Assembly: GCA_963766295.1 (NCBI GenBank)
Contig: CAVXYW010000001.1
Span: 682,001-746,000 of the forward strand
Direction of reading: 5' to 3'
Length of the DNA: 64,000 nucleotides
DNA from: JBBDRJ01 sp963766295
Lineage (GTDB): Bacteria; Actinomycetota; JAICYB01
In this document: positions 1 through 7,868 of the stretch, piece after piece
Layout of the letters: each line of letters begins with the position of its first letter
How positions within the stretch are numbered: the stretch's first letter is position 1
The notes under the pieces: generated by a model
What the model saw: only the letters and a program-made list of their open reading frames with translations
What the model was told of the DNA's origin: nothing
Databases searched by the model: none
Position numbers and translations under genes: made by a program

Positions 1-790
1 TCTGCGCGTTGGTTGCTTCGACCCGCACGAGATCGATCATCGCGTCGGCGAGGTCCTCGATGTTTCGAACCTGATCGGTTATCCGCAGCGTGTGATCGTG
101 GATGTCGCGGAAATACGCGCCGAAGTGAGTGTCGACGAGCCTGATGGACGAGCCGAGCGAGCCCTGGTCGACAACATTCGCGATCATCCTGGCTACGGGC
201 AGGACGTACCTACGGAAGCGTGCTAGGCCCTGCTTGACTGTGTAAAGGCGTGTCTGCGCCTGGGATCTGGGGTCGGCGAGAACTTCTTCCTCGAGCGTTT
301 CGATCTCGTGCTCTAGATTGTCGGCGATCCGTTGGTAGTCGTCGACGATCGTGTCCAACAGTGTGTGCATCATGTACGCGGAGCCGCCCCAGACCTCCTC
401 TTTCGTTGCGCGCAGGCGGCGTTTGGTTTCTTGGATCGTTTGCTCGGCTCCCGAGTGCAAGGCCAGGACGAATCGCGTGCCGATGAAGCACGCGATCTGA
501 GCCGACTCGAGCTGCCCTTCGACGGGGTGGAGCTCATGGACGATGACGAAGAGATGGTTGTCGTATTCCTCGAGCTTCGGGCGCTCCCGGAGGCTTGCGG
601 CGTCTTCGATCGCCAGCTCGTGAAAGCCGAACTCCTCGGCGATCGTCGCGAGGTCGTCCTTGGTTAGCGTCCGGACGTCGGCATCGGCCCAGACTCTGGC
701 CCCGCTCTGCTCGCAGATGTTCGAGATCTTCGAGAGATCGGTGATCTCTTTCCAACCTATGTCCGGCTCGTGCGAGATCGCGGTCAGCAT
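1..790 (-). CDS. CorA-family divalent metal ion transporter (C-terminus cut by window edge)
   Basis: The reading frame is open from an ATG at 790 down to base 1, giving 263 residues without a stop, so the 3' end lies outside the window. The visible part is the cytoplasmic domain of a CorA-type Mg2+/Co2+ channel. The N-terminal alpha/beta region contains EFGFHELAIEDA and RPKLEEYDNHLFVIVHE, followed by the long helical stalk with YFRDIHDHTLRITDQV, a typical CorA stalk signature. The two C-terminal membrane helices and the GMN selectivity motif are not visible. The start lies only 23 bp from the divergent nicotinate phosphoribosyltransferase start, leaving little room for leaders. The family call is solid; the metal specificity is not determinable. 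Confidence 0.88.
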   Translation of the reverse strand, partial: MLTAISHEPDIGWKEITDLSKISNICEQSGARVWADADVRTLTKDDLATIAEEFGFHELAIEDAASLRERPKLEEYDNHLFVIVHELHPVEGQLESAQIACFIGTRFVLALHSGAEQTIQETKRRLRATKEEVWGGSAYMMHTLLDTIVDDYQRIADNLEHEIETLEEEVLADPRSQAQTRLYTVKQGLARFRRYVLPVARMIANVVDQGSLGSSIRLVDTHFGAYFRDIHDHTLRITDQVRNIEDLADAMIDLVRVEATNAQ

Positions 791-813
791 CTGCGAGCTA
801 TTGTGCCAGCCAG

Positions 814-2106
814 ATGGCTCACGGCCTCTACACGGACCTTTACGAGCTGCGCATGGTCGCTTCGTACCTGAAGCGGGGGATGACCGGACAGTCCACATTC
901 AGCTTGTACATCCGGCCAACACCGGAGCGCCCTTGGTTCATCGCGCACGGTGTCGACTACGTGCTCGATTTCCTCGATGGATTTCGCTACTCCGACGATG
1001 ACCTCGCCTTTCTACGGGGCATCGGATTCGCTGAATCGACGCTGAGCGAACTCGCAAGGATGCAGCCGCTCGGCGAAGTCTGGGCCGTTCCGGACGGGAC
1101 CATGGTTCTGGCCGACGAGCCAATCCTCGAGGTCACTGCGGCGCTTCCCTTTGCCCAGCTCGTCGAAACCGCGGTCATCAATCTCGTGCAGCATCCGACA
1201 TTGGTTGCCACGAAGGCGGCGCGCATCACCTTCGCCGCCGGAGATCGTCCTGTAGTTGACTTCGGCTTCCGGCGTGCCCACGGTCTGGAGACGGGCGTCG
1301 TGGCTTCGCTGGCCGCCTTCGTCGGCGGCGGTTTGTCGACATCCAACATCGAAGCAGCTCGGCGTTACGGCATCCCGGTCGTCGGAACGATGGCGCACTC
1401 GTATGTGCTGGCCCACAGCAGCGAGATAGACGCGTTCCGTGCTTATGCGCAGGACTTCCCTGACAACGCGATCCTTCTGGTCGACACCTACGACACGCGG
1501 ACGGGAGTGCGCAACGCCATCGTCGTTGCGGGCGAGCTGCGGGCCTCGGGCCACGAGTTGCGCGGGATACGACTGGACTCCGGTGATCTCACCTCTTTGT
1601 CCAAGGAAAGCCGAACGATCTTGGACGAAGCCGGGTTTCCAGAGGTCCAGATCTTTGCGTCCGGGGGGCTGAACGAGCACGACATCGCTCGCCTTATTGG
1701 TGCCGGTGCTCCGATCGATTCCTTCGGAGTTGGAACGGACCTCGTCGTTTCGCGAGACGTACCCGCAGTCGACATCGTCTACAAACTCGTCGCCTACGAC
1801 GGCCGCCCCGTAGCTAAGCAGAGCTCGGGGAAACAGACGCTTCCGGGAGCCAAGCAGGTGTTCAGGACGTCCGGTGGTGTCTCCGAGGACATCCTCGGCC
1901 TTCGTGAGGAGGATCGACCGGGGGGTTTGCTCGAGCCGGTCTGGCGAGACGGCAAGCGACCCCAGAGCTTCGACTCTTCTGCCGCCAGACAGCGTGCTGA
2001 GAAAGCGTTGGCGGGGTTGCCGGATCCGTTGAAGGTGCTCGAACGCTTCGAGTCACCGCCCGTACCTCGCTTGAGCGCAAGGCTTGAAGACTTGTCACGC
2101 ACCTAG
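814..2106 (+). CDS. pncB: Nicotinate phosphoribosyltransferase
   Basis: A 430-residue NAPRTase that makes nicotinate mononucleotide from nicotinate and PRPP in the NAD salvage (Preiss-Handler) pathway, in the cytoplasm. The N-terminus LYTDLYELRMVASYLKRG is the family signature, with the substrate tyrosine and aspartate. The centre has FGFRRAHGLETGV and GTMAHSYVLAHSSE, the latter containing the expected active-site histidine. IRLDSGDL and FASGGLNEHDI form the phosphate-binding end of the TIM barrel. Length is normal for the family. It is transcribed divergently from the CorA gene and convergently with the lipoprotein gene that ends 5 bp downstream. Confidence 0.95.
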   Translation: MAHGLYTDLYELRMVASYLKRGMTGQSTFSLYIRPTPERPWFIAHGVDYVLDFLDGFRYSDDDLAFLRGIGFAESTLSELARMQPLGEVWAVPDGTMVLADEPILEVTAALPFAQLVETAVINLVQHPTLVATKAARITFAAGDRPVVDFGFRRAHGLETGVVASLAAFVGGGLSTSNIEAARRYGIPVVGTMAHSYVLAHSSEIDAFRAYAQDFPDNAILLVDTYDTRTGVRNAIVVAGELRASGHELRGIRLDSGDLTSLSKESRTILDEAGFPEVQIFASGGLNEHDIARLIGAGAPIDSFGVGTDLVVSRDVPAVDIVYKLVAYDGRPVAKQSSGKQTLPGAKQVFRTSGGVSEDILGLREEDRPGGLLEPVWRDGKRPQSFDSSAARQRAEKALAGLPDPLKVLERFESPPVPRLSARLEDLSRT

Positions 2107-2110
2107 CGGA

Positions 2111-2803
2111 TCAGTTCGGGTTGGACTCCAGCGCCGTTGTCGTCAGTCGCTCTTGATCCTCGACGCGAATATCCATCCCCAGCGCCGGTGAGAAGAAGTG
2201 AACAAGGAAGTCGCGTTGCGGACTGTTGATCTTCTCTTCGATCCTCCACGCCGGCCACACGCGGCCCCCGGCGTCCTCCACGCGCTTGTAACCGGTCACC
2301 CGATACTCCGATGTACCGGCGCATCCTTCACCGCGCCAGTCCTGAGGTGGGTAGTTCTCTCTCTTCACCGGGATCCGGAGCGTTTCTATCGGAGGCGTCG
2401 GCAGGCAATCCGATTCTTCCCCTTGGAAGGTCGTTACTGAGCTCACGTGGAGGATGCGATCCGTGAGCCAATGCTGGACGATCTCGCGTTTGTTCGCGTT
2501 CTGGTTGTTGGTGATGACCGAGGTGACGGTGTCGCCATCGATCGAGACCGTTTGAGTGAGCTTCGTGCCCGCGGCCGGACGGTTCTCGCCGGTTCCGGTC
2601 AAGCGGTAGACGTACTCGCCCTCTTTGGGCCGATTGACGTCGCCCTCGTTGGGTTCCTCGGGTACCGCGCCGCTTCCCGGTGAACGCGATGGCGGCGGCG
2701 TGCCGGAGTCGTCATCGCTGGCGCAGGCCACCAGCGACAAAAGACATGTGATGGCTACAACGCCAACCGCGGCACGTCGAAGCCTTGTCCGTTCGGCGAG
2801 CAT
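2111..2803 (-). CDS. Secreted lipoprotein, paralogue of the upstream gene
   Basis: A 230-residue protein with a lipoprotein signal peptide: basic start, hydrophobic stretch and the lipobox LVAC, acylated at about Cys27. A short Pro/Ser/Gly-rich linker follows, then a globular domain of about 170 residues. I do not recognise a named domain. It is clearly paralogous to the gene immediately upstream (2807-3646): both contain NRPKxGxYVY, an IRIPxK segment, a conserved Cys-Gly and KxxxDAxGxxWxxWR. The ATG lies 3 bp downstream of the neighbour's stop, so the two are probably co-transcribed. Likely displayed on the outer face of the membrane; function unknown. Confidence 0.8.
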   Translation of the reverse strand: MLAERTRLRRAAVGVVAITCLLSLVACASDDDSGTPPPSRSPGSGAVPEEPNEGDVNRPKEGEYVYRLTGTGENRPAAGTKLTQTVSIDGDTVTSVITNNQNANKREIVQHWLTDRILHVSSVTTFQGEESDCLPTPPIETLRIPVKRENYPPQDWRGEGCAGTSEYRVTGYKRVEDAGGRVWPAWRIEEKINSPQRDFLVHFFSPALGMDIRVEDQERLTTTALESNPN

Positions 2804-2806
2804 CTC

Positions 2807-3646
2807 TTAGGGGTGCGAACGCAGGGCGGACGTTGTCTTGCTGCTGAAATTGGCGCCGGAGAAACTTCCCGACTGGTTCGACTGTGAACGCACTTGCACC
2901 CCGAGGTCGGGTGAGAACCAACGCGTTTCGTCGGCGGTCGTAGTCAGTTGATTGTTCTTCACTTCCTGCCTGACCTTGACTCGCCACGTCGACCACGTCT
3001 TCCCCGCGGCGTCCTTCACGTTCTCCTTGCCTTCGACGGTGATCTTGAGCGTGCCGCCGCAGGCGTTGCCCTGCCCGGAGAGATTCTGAGTAGGGAACGT
3101 TTCCGACTTGATCGGGATGCGGATGATCTCCAACGGCGCGCTGAAGGTGCACGTCAAGGTCTGGCCGGATTGCTCGACGGTGTAGGAAAGCAACAACACC
3201 TTTGATGCTTCCCAACGACTCTTCGCTACGACTCGGCCTGCTTGCGCGCTTGATGTCGTTTCGTCGGTGTTCGTGTTTCCGCTGCGGGTGATCCGGGTGG
3301 TCGTTTGAGAGCCCGACGGGAACTTCTGCGGGCCCGGTGCGAACGGAGAGGTTGACTCGCCGGAGATGTCGTAGACGTATCGACCGGCCTTCGGCCGATT
3401 GACCTGTCCCTCGGCCGCCTGGGGAACCTGATCGGAGGGAGCTTGGGTGGCAGCTGGTGCAGCCGTGCCGGCAGCCGTCGGTGACGGTGTGGCCGACGCG
3501 GTCGGGGTCGCGGTCGCCGCGGCGGTAGCCGTCGCGCGAGGAGCGGCAGTGCTTTCGGTGAGCTGGGATAGATCTCCGCCTTCGCGCCCACATGCCACCA
3601 GGACGAATCCGAACGCGACGGCGCTGATGAGCATCTTCTTGCGCAT
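2807..3646 (-). CDS. Secreted lipoprotein with Ala/Thr/Pro-rich stalk
   Basis: 279 residues from an ATG at 3646 preceded by a good GGAGG about 6 bases upstream. The open frame extends further upstream but lacks coding character there, so I reject a longer start. The signal peptide MRKKMLISAVAFGFVLVAC ends in a lipobox (Cys19). Residues about 30-70 are an Ala/Thr/Pro low-complexity stalk that would lift the C-terminal domain off the membrane. The C-terminal domain (about 80-270) is paralogous to the downstream lipoprotein at 2111-2803, sharing the NRPK and IRIP motifs. The domain has no function I can name. Confidence 0.82.
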   Translation of the reverse strand: MRKKMLISAVAFGFVLVACGREGGDLSQLTESTAAPRATATAAATATPTASATPSPTAAGTAAPAATQAPSDQVPQAAEGQVNRPKAGRYVYDISGESTSPFAPGPQKFPSGSQTTTRITRSGNTNTDETTSSAQAGRVVAKSRWEASKVLLLSYTVEQSGQTLTCTFSAPLEIIRIPIKSETFPTQNLSGQGNACGGTLKITVEGKENVKDAAGKTWSTWRVKVRQEVKNNQLTTTADETRWFSPDLGVQVRSQSNQSGSFSGANFSSKTTSALRSHP

Positions 3647-3756
3647 AAATCCTCCAGGTCGAGCCATCGCTGAGGCGCTTTGTGCCGAAGCGAGTGATGG
3701 AGAACAGTGTCCCAAAACGCGGCTGGGCTGTCCCAGGTCGTTCCTAAGCTCGCGGG

Positions 3757-5100
3757 GTGGTGAAAACCAAGGTCGAGGCCGCTTGCCAGTCGTGCGGCGC
3801 CCGGATGCCGAGGTGGGTTGGACGGTGTCCGGAGTGCGGCGAGTTCGGCACGGTCGTCGAAGAGCGCATCGCACCGCCCAGCGTTGCCGTCCGCGAAGTT
3901 GCGACGCTGCCTCTGGCCGCGCAGGACCACGAGGCGGCCGATCGGATCCCAACGGGGATCGACGAGGTCGACCGCGTTCTCGGTGGCGGCATCGTGCCCG
4001 CGGGCGTCGTGTTGTTGGCCGGAGAGCCGGGAGTCGGCAAGTCGACGCTGAGCCTTCAGATCGCGATGTCGCTCGGCACATCGCGCGAGGTGCTTTTGGT
4101 GTGCGGGGAAGAAGCGCCACAACAGGTGAAGGCACGTGCGATGCGGCTCGGCCCGATACCGGAGGGTGTGCGTACTCTCGCCGACCCCGAGCTGCCGGCC
4201 GTGCTCGGTGCGATACAGGGATCCGGTGCGTCCGTTGTAATCGTCGATTCGATCCAAACCATCTTCGATCCCGACATACCGTCGGCGCCCGGTTCGGTTT
4301 CTCAGGTCCGTGAGTGCGGCGCGCGTTTGGTTCGGGCGGCACGCGACAACGGTGTCACCGTCATCCTCGTCGGACACGTCACAAAAGAAGGAGTCGTAGC
4401 CGGACCTCGCGTGCTCGAGCATCTCGTCGATGTCGTCCTGAACTTCGAGGGTGATCGCTCGAGTGGAGTGCGCGTGCTCCGCGGGTTGAAGAACCGTTTC
4501 GGTTCGACGCAGGAAGCAGGGTTCTTCCACATGGCTTCGGACGGCCTACTGCCGATCCGCGATGCGAGCGCATACCTTCTGGCCGATCGCCACGTCGGTA
4601 ATCCCGGATCGATGCTCGCGGCTTGCGTCGAGGGCCGCAGGCCTTTCGTGTGCGAGGTGCAAGCGCTCATCCAGGCAGCCAATTCCGGTCCGATGGCACG
4701 GCGTACCGCCGTCGGGGTTGACGCATCACGTTTACCGCTTTTGGTTGCCGTTTTGGAGCGTCGTGGCGGCGTTGCTCTTAGCCGAAACGACGTATACGTG
4801 TCCGCCGTTGGTGGGATACGAATATCCGAACCTGCATGCGACCTGCCCATCGCTTTGGCGATGGTTTCGTCCTGGCGCGGCAAACCACTTCCGGACGATG
4901 CCGTTGCGTTCGGAGAGATCGGATTAGCCGGAGAGATCCGACAAGTCGCCCAGGGCGATCGCCGCCTGCACGAAGCGCGCAGTGTCGGATGCAAACATGC
5001 ATTTGTGCCGCATAACTTCACAAGCGAATTAGAAGGTGTAACTTTGCATCGTTTACGTCACATAAGCGACGCGTTAGCACTAATCAGCAAACAGTGGTAA
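3757..5100 (+). CDS. radA: DNA repair protein RadA (Sms)
   Basis: 447 residues starting at a GTG. RadA is a RecA-like, Lon-like ATPase that drives branch migration of recombination intermediates. All its parts are present: an N-terminal four-cysteine zinc finger (CQSCG and CPECG), Walker A GEPGVGKST, Walker B VVIVDSIQT, the RadA-specific LKNRFGSTQE motif, and a C-terminal Lon-protease-like domain with VGGIRISEPACDLPIALA. Length is normal. Its end overlaps the longest possible carD frame, and the radA-carD-PIN/TRAM-ispD-ispF order matches the arrangement common in actinobacteria and Firmicutes. Confidence 0.96.
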   Translation: MVKTKVEAACQSCGARMPRWVGRCPECGEFGTVVEERIAPPSVAVREVATLPLAAQDHEAADRIPTGIDEVDRVLGGGIVPAGVVLLAGEPGVGKSTLSLQIAMSLGTSREVLLVCGEEAPQQVKARAMRLGPIPEGVRTLADPELPAVLGAIQGSGASVVIVDSIQTIFDPDIPSAPGSVSQVRECGARLVRAARDNGVTVILVGHVTKEGVVAGPRVLEHLVDVVLNFEGDRSSGVRVLRGLKNRFGSTQEAGFFHMASDGLLPIRDASAYLLADRHVGNPGSMLAACVEGRRPFVCEVQALIQAANSGPMARRTAVGVDASRLPLLVAVLERRGGVALSRNDVYVSAVGGIRISEPACDLPIALAMVSSWRGKPLPDDAVAFGEIGLAGEIRQVAQGDRRLHEARSVGCKHAFVPHNFTSELEGVTLHRLRHISDALALISKQW

Positions 5101-5111
5101 ACTCATCAACA

Positions 5112-5606
5112 ATGGCGCGGCGCAAGAAGTACAAAGTTGGCGACCAAGTTGTTTATCCACAACACGGGGTCGCAACCATCCAGAAGATCGAGGACAAGAA
5201 CGTTCTCGGTGAAAATCAGGAATACCTCGTCCTGGAGCTCGACGAGGGCGACCTGACTCTGATGGTTCCTGCTGCCTCCGTCGAGGAGGTCGGCATCCGC
5301 AACCTCATCGGCAAGGACCAGGTCGAAGAGGTGCTGAAGGTCCTCCGCAAGGCGAAGGTCACCGACGGCGCCGACAACTGGTCACGCCGCTTCAAGGCCA
5401 ACTCCGAGAAGCTCCGTTCCGGCGACATCCAGATGGTCGCCGAAGTCGTCCGAAACCTCAGCATCCGCGACCGCCAGAAGGGTTTGTCCACAGGCGAGCG
5501 CCGGATGCTGAACCGGGCCCGCAAGATCCTGTCCGGCGAGATCGCCGTTGCCCTTAAGCTCAACGGCGAAGAGGCCGAAGACGTACTTGAGAAGGCCTTG
5601 AGCTAG
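5112..5606 (+). CDS. carD: CarD-family transcriptional regulator
   Basis: 164 residues from the ATG at 5112, which gives the canonical N-terminus MARRKKYKVGDQVVYPQHG. A GTG-initiated form starting at 5094 would overlap the radA stop and add six residues with no family support. The N-terminal Tudor-like RNA-polymerase beta-interacting domain (KVGDQVVYPQHGVATI) is followed by a helical DNA-binding domain with NWSRRFKANSEKL and LSTGERRMLNRA, where CarD inserts a Trp at the upstream edge of the open bubble. In actinobacteria CarD stabilises open complexes at rRNA and other promoters. The spacing to the next gene is 37 bp. Confidence 0.94.
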   Translation: MARRKKYKVGDQVVYPQHGVATIQKIEDKNVLGENQEYLVLELDEGDLTLMVPAASVEEVGIRNLIGKDQVEEVLKVLRKAKVTDGADNWSRRFKANSEKLRSGDIQMVAEVVRNLSIRDRQKGLSTGERRMLNRARKILSGEIAVALKLNGEEAEDVLEKALS

Positions 5607-5643
5607 GCCGACTCACGCGATCCGCCGCGGACAATTCCAAAGC

Positions 5644-6714
5644 ATGCTCATCGAGGCCCTGAGGCTTATCGTTGTTGTGGCCGTCGTTCTGGCGGCCAAC
5701 CGGCTCGCGTCTGCGAATCCGTCGATCGGCGGTGACGCCAGCCCGGAAACCGTCGTGCTAATCGTCACCGCGCTAGGTGCGGGCGTCGGCTATCTGCTTG
5801 GAGGTTTCCTAGCGCGCGCGGTCGATCGTTTGATGCGGAAGGGCGAAGAACACGTCTCGCACCACCACGCATCGGAGATCGTTGCGGCCACCGTGGGTTT
5901 GCTCGTCGGAGGTATCGCTTCGGCCTTCATCATCTGGCCCGTCCTGGTTTTCGTTCATCCGACCTATGTGGCGCTGGCCATTTCGGCCTTCGTCGCGATC
6001 GTGCTGCTGACGTTCACCTCGCGCCTTGCCGTGCGTAAGCGTCTCGAGCTCTTCGGAGTGCTCGGCGTGACGCCCGGAAACGAGGGCGCATCGGGTGGCT
6101 GCCTGCTCGATACCTCCGCGGCTATCGACGGTCGCGTGCTCGCTTTGTACCGTGCGGGACTGTTGCCTCAGCCGTTGTGCGTCCCTTCCTTCGTTTTGTG
6201 GGAGATGCAGGGGATCGCCGATTCGGAAGATCCTTTGCGCCGGCGACGCGGCCAGCGTGGTCTAGACGTGCTGGCTTCACTGCGCGAGGCCGGAGCCACC
6301 GTCCGCGTGATCGACGAGGACCCGGCTGCGACAACCGATCCCGATGCGAAGCTCGTCGTTGTTGCGCGGCGGCGGGGTATGCCGATCGTCACTTCGGACG
6401 GGAACCTCGCCAAGGTTGCCGAATTGCAGGGGGTCGGGGTCTTGAGTCTCCATCGTCTGGCCGAACTTCTTCGTCCGCCGGTTCTTCCCGGAGAAACGAC
6501 CAAGGTCCGGCTCGTCCGGGCCGGTCGCGGACCGGGCCAAGGCGTCGGTTTCCTAGATGACGGCACCATGGTTGTCGTCGAAGGTGGGAACCGGCAATTG
6601 GGCGAGGAGGTCGAGGTCGAAGTGACGAGCGTTCTTTCCAACGACACCGGACGGATGTTGTTCGGCAAACTCCCCGGAGAGCAAGGCCACCAAGGACTAA
6701 GAGAAGTTCGTTGA
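5644..6714 (+). CDS. PIN/TRAM-domain integral membrane protein (YacL-like)
   Basis: 356 residues. Four hydrophobic segments occupy about residues 1-135, followed by a PIN-type RNase domain beginning LLDTSAAIDGRV (the first catalytic Asp) and including TDPDAKLVVVA and IVTSDGNLAKVA with the other acidic residues. The C-terminal TRAM domain (GETTKVRLVRAGRGPGQGVG onward) should bind RNA. This architecture matches the YacL family, which sits next to ispD in many Gram-positive bacteria. It is predicted to be a membrane-bound endoribonuclease; the substrate is unknown. The stop overlaps the TTG start of ispD, implying translational coupling. Confidence 0.9.
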   Translation: MLIEALRLIVVVAVVLAANRLASANPSIGGDASPETVVLIVTALGAGVGYLLGGFLARAVDRLMRKGEEHVSHHHASEIVAATVGLLVGGIASAFIIWPVLVFVHPTYVALAISAFVAIVLLTFTSRLAVRKRLELFGVLGVTPGNEGASGGCLLDTSAAIDGRVLALYRAGLLPQPLCVPSFVLWEMQGIADSEDPLRRRRGQRGLDVLASLREAGATVRVIDEDPAATTDPDAKLVVVARRRGMPIVTSDGNLAKVAELQGVGVLSLHRLAELLRPPVLPGETTKVRLVRAGRGPGQGVGFLDDGTMVVVEGGNRQLGEEVEVEVTSVLSNDTGRMLFGKLPGEQGHQGLREVR

Positions 6715-7382
6715 GGGGAGTCGTTCTCCTCCTCGCCGCCGGCGAGGGAACTCGGTTGGATCATGCGGGTCCCAAAGCCTTCGTCGAGTTAGGCGGCAAG
6801 TCTCTGCTTCGCCGAGCAGCGGACAGTGCAGCATCCGCGGATCGCGTCGACTCGATCGTCGTCGCCGTGTCGGCGGGATCCGAACATCGCGCGTCTTCTG
6901 ATCTGCATGGTCTGAGCAAACCAGTGAGTGTCGTTGCCGGTGGCTCCACGCGGCAGGCGTCCGCTGTAGCGGCTTTGGAGGCCGCGCCGGAAACCGAAGC
7001 CTTTGCAATTCACGACGCCGCGCGTGCGCTGTGCTTGCCGCTGCTGTTCGACTCGACTCTTCTCGCATTAGACGATTGGGAAGCGGTATGTCCCGTTGTT
7101 CCGGTGTCGGACACGATCAAGGAGGTGTCCGAGCCCGGCGTCGTCACCTCCACTCTCGATCGGAGCAAGCTGGTGGCCGTGCAAACACCGCAAGCCATCC
7201 GGGCCGATCTTTATCGGCGGGCGCATTCGAACGCCGCCGCAACCGGATTCGTTGGTACCGATGACGTCTCGCTGGTGGAGCGTTTGGGGGTCGATGTGCA
7301 CGTCATCGATGGGGACTCCGCGAACATAAAGGTGACCACCAAGCACGACCTGCTCGTCGCCGCGGCCATGCTCCAACGATGA
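6711..7382 (+). CDS. ispD: 2-C-methyl-D-erythritol 4-phosphate cytidylyltransferase
   Basis: 223 residues from a TTG that overlaps the preceding TGA (TTGA). IspD transfers CMP to methylerythritol phosphate in the non-mevalonate isoprenoid pathway. The nucleotide-binding loop LAAGEGTRL and the catalytic lysine in GPKAF are present, as are IHDAAR (the substrate Asp and Arg) and LVAVQTPQAIRADLYRRA. Its ATGA overlap with ispF supports a coupled ispDF pair, the next two linked enzymes of the pathway (ispE comes between them biochemically and is not in the window). Confidence 0.94.
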   Translation: MRGVVLLLAAGEGTRLDHAGPKAFVELGGKSLLRRAADSAASADRVDSIVVAVSAGSEHRASSDLHGLSKPVSVVAGGSTRQASAVAALEAAPETEAFAIHDAARALCLPLLFDSTLLALDDWEAVCPVVPVSDTIKEVSEPGVVTSTLDRSKLVAVQTPQAIRADLYRRAHSNAAATGFVGTDDVSLVERLGVDVHVIDGDSANIKVTTKHDLLVAAAMLQR

Positions 7383-7852
7383 GAGCAGGGATCGGCTTCG
7401 ACGTGCACGCCTTCGATCCAAAACGGCCCCTCGTTCTCGGCGGAGTGACGATCCCGGATGCGCCGGGTCTAGCCGGTCACTCCGATGCCGATGTCTTGTG
7501 CCATGCGATCGCCGATGCCCTGCTCGGCGCCGCCGCGCTCGGTGACATCGGCGAGCATTTCCCCGATACGGACGAACGATGGAAGGGCGTCTTGAGCCTC
7601 GAAATCTTGCGTGACGTTGTTTCAAAGGTGACGGAACGCGGATATGCGATCAGCTCGATCGACGCGACCGTTTTGATCGAGGCACCGAAGCTCGCGCCTC
7701 ATCGAAGTGAGATTCGCGCCGCGATATCTGGCGCCTTGGGTGTCGATCCTGATCGGGTGAACGTAAAGGCAACGACGACAGAGGGGCTGGGCCCGATCGG
7801 CCGGGGAGAGGGAGCGGCCTGCATGGCCGTTGCTCTCCTAATGGACGACTGA
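7379..7852 (+). CDS. ispF: 2-C-methyl-D-erythritol 2,4-cyclodiphosphate synthase
   Basis: 157 residues, the standard length for this homotrimeric zinc enzyme of the MEP isoprenoid pathway. The metal ligands are visible: Asp and His in GFDVHAF and the His in GHSDADVL. The flexible loop GDIGEHFPDTD, SSIDATVLIEAPKL and the trimer-core signature NVKATTTEGLGPIGRGEG are all present. It starts four bases inside ispD. Confidence 0.97.
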   Translation: MRAGIGFDVHAFDPKRPLVLGGVTIPDAPGLAGHSDADVLCHAIADALLGAAALGDIGEHFPDTDERWKGVLSLEILRDVVSKVTERGYAISSIDATVLIEAPKLAPHRSEIRAAISGALGVDPDRVNVKATTTEGLGPIGRGEGAACMAVALLMDD

Positions 7853-7868
7853 CCTTATCTTGACGGTC

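Noticed and set aside
3647..4342. Upstream extension of the stalk lipoprotein to a 511-residue protein
   Set aside because: The extension lies antisense to radA and has no coding character; the ATG at 3646 has a GGAGG and a perfect lipoprotein signal.
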